A stretch of DNA of 13,721 bases, from contig CANHXV010000041.1 of assembly GCA_947464665.1 (NCBI GenBank), positions 1 through 13,721 of the forward strand, in the 5' to 3' direction. The DNA is from Comamonadaceae bacterium. Its GTDB lineage: Bacteria > Pseudomonadota > Gammaproteobacteria > Burkholderiales > Burkholderiaceae_C. Shown here in pieces: positions 13,094 through 13,721 of this stretch. Positions within the stretch are counted from its first letter, which is position 1; each line of letters opens with the position of its first letter. Position numbers and translations under genes: made by a program. Below the pieces are notes generated by a model that searched no databases, had not been told where the DNA came from, and saw nothing but the letters and a program-made list of their open reading frames with translations.

Positions 13094-13721
13094 TCAGTCG
13101 AGTTTCATCTCTCGAATGATGGCTCTAAACTGATCCATTTGCTTGCGCAACATGGCATCTTGCGCTGCAGGTGTTGAGCCCACACCTTCTGCACCCAACT
13201 CGTTCAGTCGCTTCACCACATCTGGGTGCCTGACGGCCGCAATCACTTCTTTGTTCAAGCGATCGATGATTTCTTTGGGTGTTTTGGCGGGTGCAAATAC
13301 ACCGTTCCAGCCTTCCAATTCCAAGTTTGGATAGCCCAACTCTTTGACAGTAGGCACATCAGGCAAACCAGGAATGCGCTTAGAAGCTGTTGTGGCCAAA
13401 GCTTTCAAGGTACCGGCTTTCACTTCTGCCAAAGACGAAGACAACTGATCGCCGCCTACTTGCAAACGGCCTGCCAACAGCTCTTGCTTCAGAGGAGCAG
13501 CACCTTTGAAGGGAATGTGCTCCATGCTGATGCCAGCTTCTTTTTTGTAGGCTTCACCCAAAACGTGCATGGTGGAGCCAGGCCCCGTAGAGCCGTAGTT
13601 GTATTGCAAAGACTTGTTGCTCTTTAAAAGGTTGGCCAGTTCTTTGAGGTCTTTGGCTGGCACTGAGGGGCTTGATGTCCAAATGAAGGGCACATAAACC
13701 GCAATGGAAACACCTGCAAAA
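13094..13721 (-). CDS. Tripartite tricarboxylate transporter substrate-binding protein (Bug family), C-terminal part
   Basis: The C-terminal 208 or so residues of a periplasmic Bug-type solute-binding protein; the N-terminal third with the signal peptide lies outside the window. Family blocks in order are FAGVSIAVYVPFIW at the window edge, YNYGSTGPGSTMHVLGE, IPFKGAAPLKQELLAGR, LKALATTASKRIPGLPDVPT and a GWNGVFAPAKTPKEIIDRLN block. The reading frame is open to the window edge, so the apparent GTG start at 13693 is internal. No TctA/TctB membrane partners are in the window; Bug genes are often orphans in Burkholderiales. It converges on the dehydrogenase gene with 11 bp between stops. The ligand (a carboxylate or other small organic acid is usual) cannot be told. 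Confidence 0.92.
   Translation of the reverse strand, partial: FAGVSIAVYVPFIWTSSPSVPAKDLKELANLLKSNKSLQYNYGSTGPGSTMHVLGEAYKKEAGISMEHIPFKGAAPLKQELLAGRLQVGGDQLSSSLAEVKAGTLKALATTASKRIPGLPDVPTVKELGYPNLELEGWNGVFAPAKTPKEIIDRLNKEVIAAVRHPDVVKRLNELGAEGVGSTPAAQDAMLRKQMDQFRAIIREMKLD

Overview
The window is chromosomal DNA from a betaproteobacterium, most likely Burkholderiales and plausibly Comamonadaceae. This rests on the style of the protein families: an AlaS and a short TrhO of beta-proteobacterial type, a Bug-type solute-binding protein, and a LysR regulator divergent from pirin. No database search was possible, so the genus is not claimed. Coding density is very high; the longest non-coding stretch is 107 bases (3183-3289). 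I saw no mobile elements, CRISPR arrays or tRNA/rRNA genes.

Layout. (1) 1-1857: the 5' part of dnaE (minus) diverges from trhO (plus) across 45 bp that hold a mirrored pair of TACAAT boxes. (2) 1905-4234: a pirin and flavodoxin pair (minus) is divergent from a LysR regulator (plus) across an AT-rich spacer with two dyads. (3) 3290-7951: a tightly packed plus-strand string runs lysR, FAD oxidoreductase, gluQ, trmB, RluA-family pseudouridine synthase. It ends 3 bp from the convergent alaS (7955-10579, minus). (4) 10677-13082: gabD-type succinate-semialdehyde dehydrogenase and a beta-hydroxyacid dehydrogenase of the GLYR/SSA-reductase type (plus), facing the 3' part of a Bug-family periplasmic binding gene (minus) that runs off the window.

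How the genes fit together. Five genes concern tRNA or RNA: trhO (ho5U34), gluQ (glutamyl-queuosine at position 34 of tRNA-Asp), trmB (m7G46), an RluA-type synthase and alaS. Pirin, flavodoxin and LysR look like a small regulated redox unit. gabD and the dehydrogenase could act on the same semialdehyde.

The most unusual signal is at start codons. Four genes (dnaE, trhO, the FAD oxidoreductase and trmB) have no convincing Shine-Dalgarno but carry a TANNNT hexamer exactly 6 nt before the start codon, which is the geometry of leaderless transcripts. Genes with clear Shine-Dalgarno sequences (flavodoxin, gabD, the dehydrogenase) lack it. For dnaE and trhO the two hexamers form a perfect inverted repeat. 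I found no convincing undescribed multi-gene system; most genes here are conserved housekeeping or metabolic genes.
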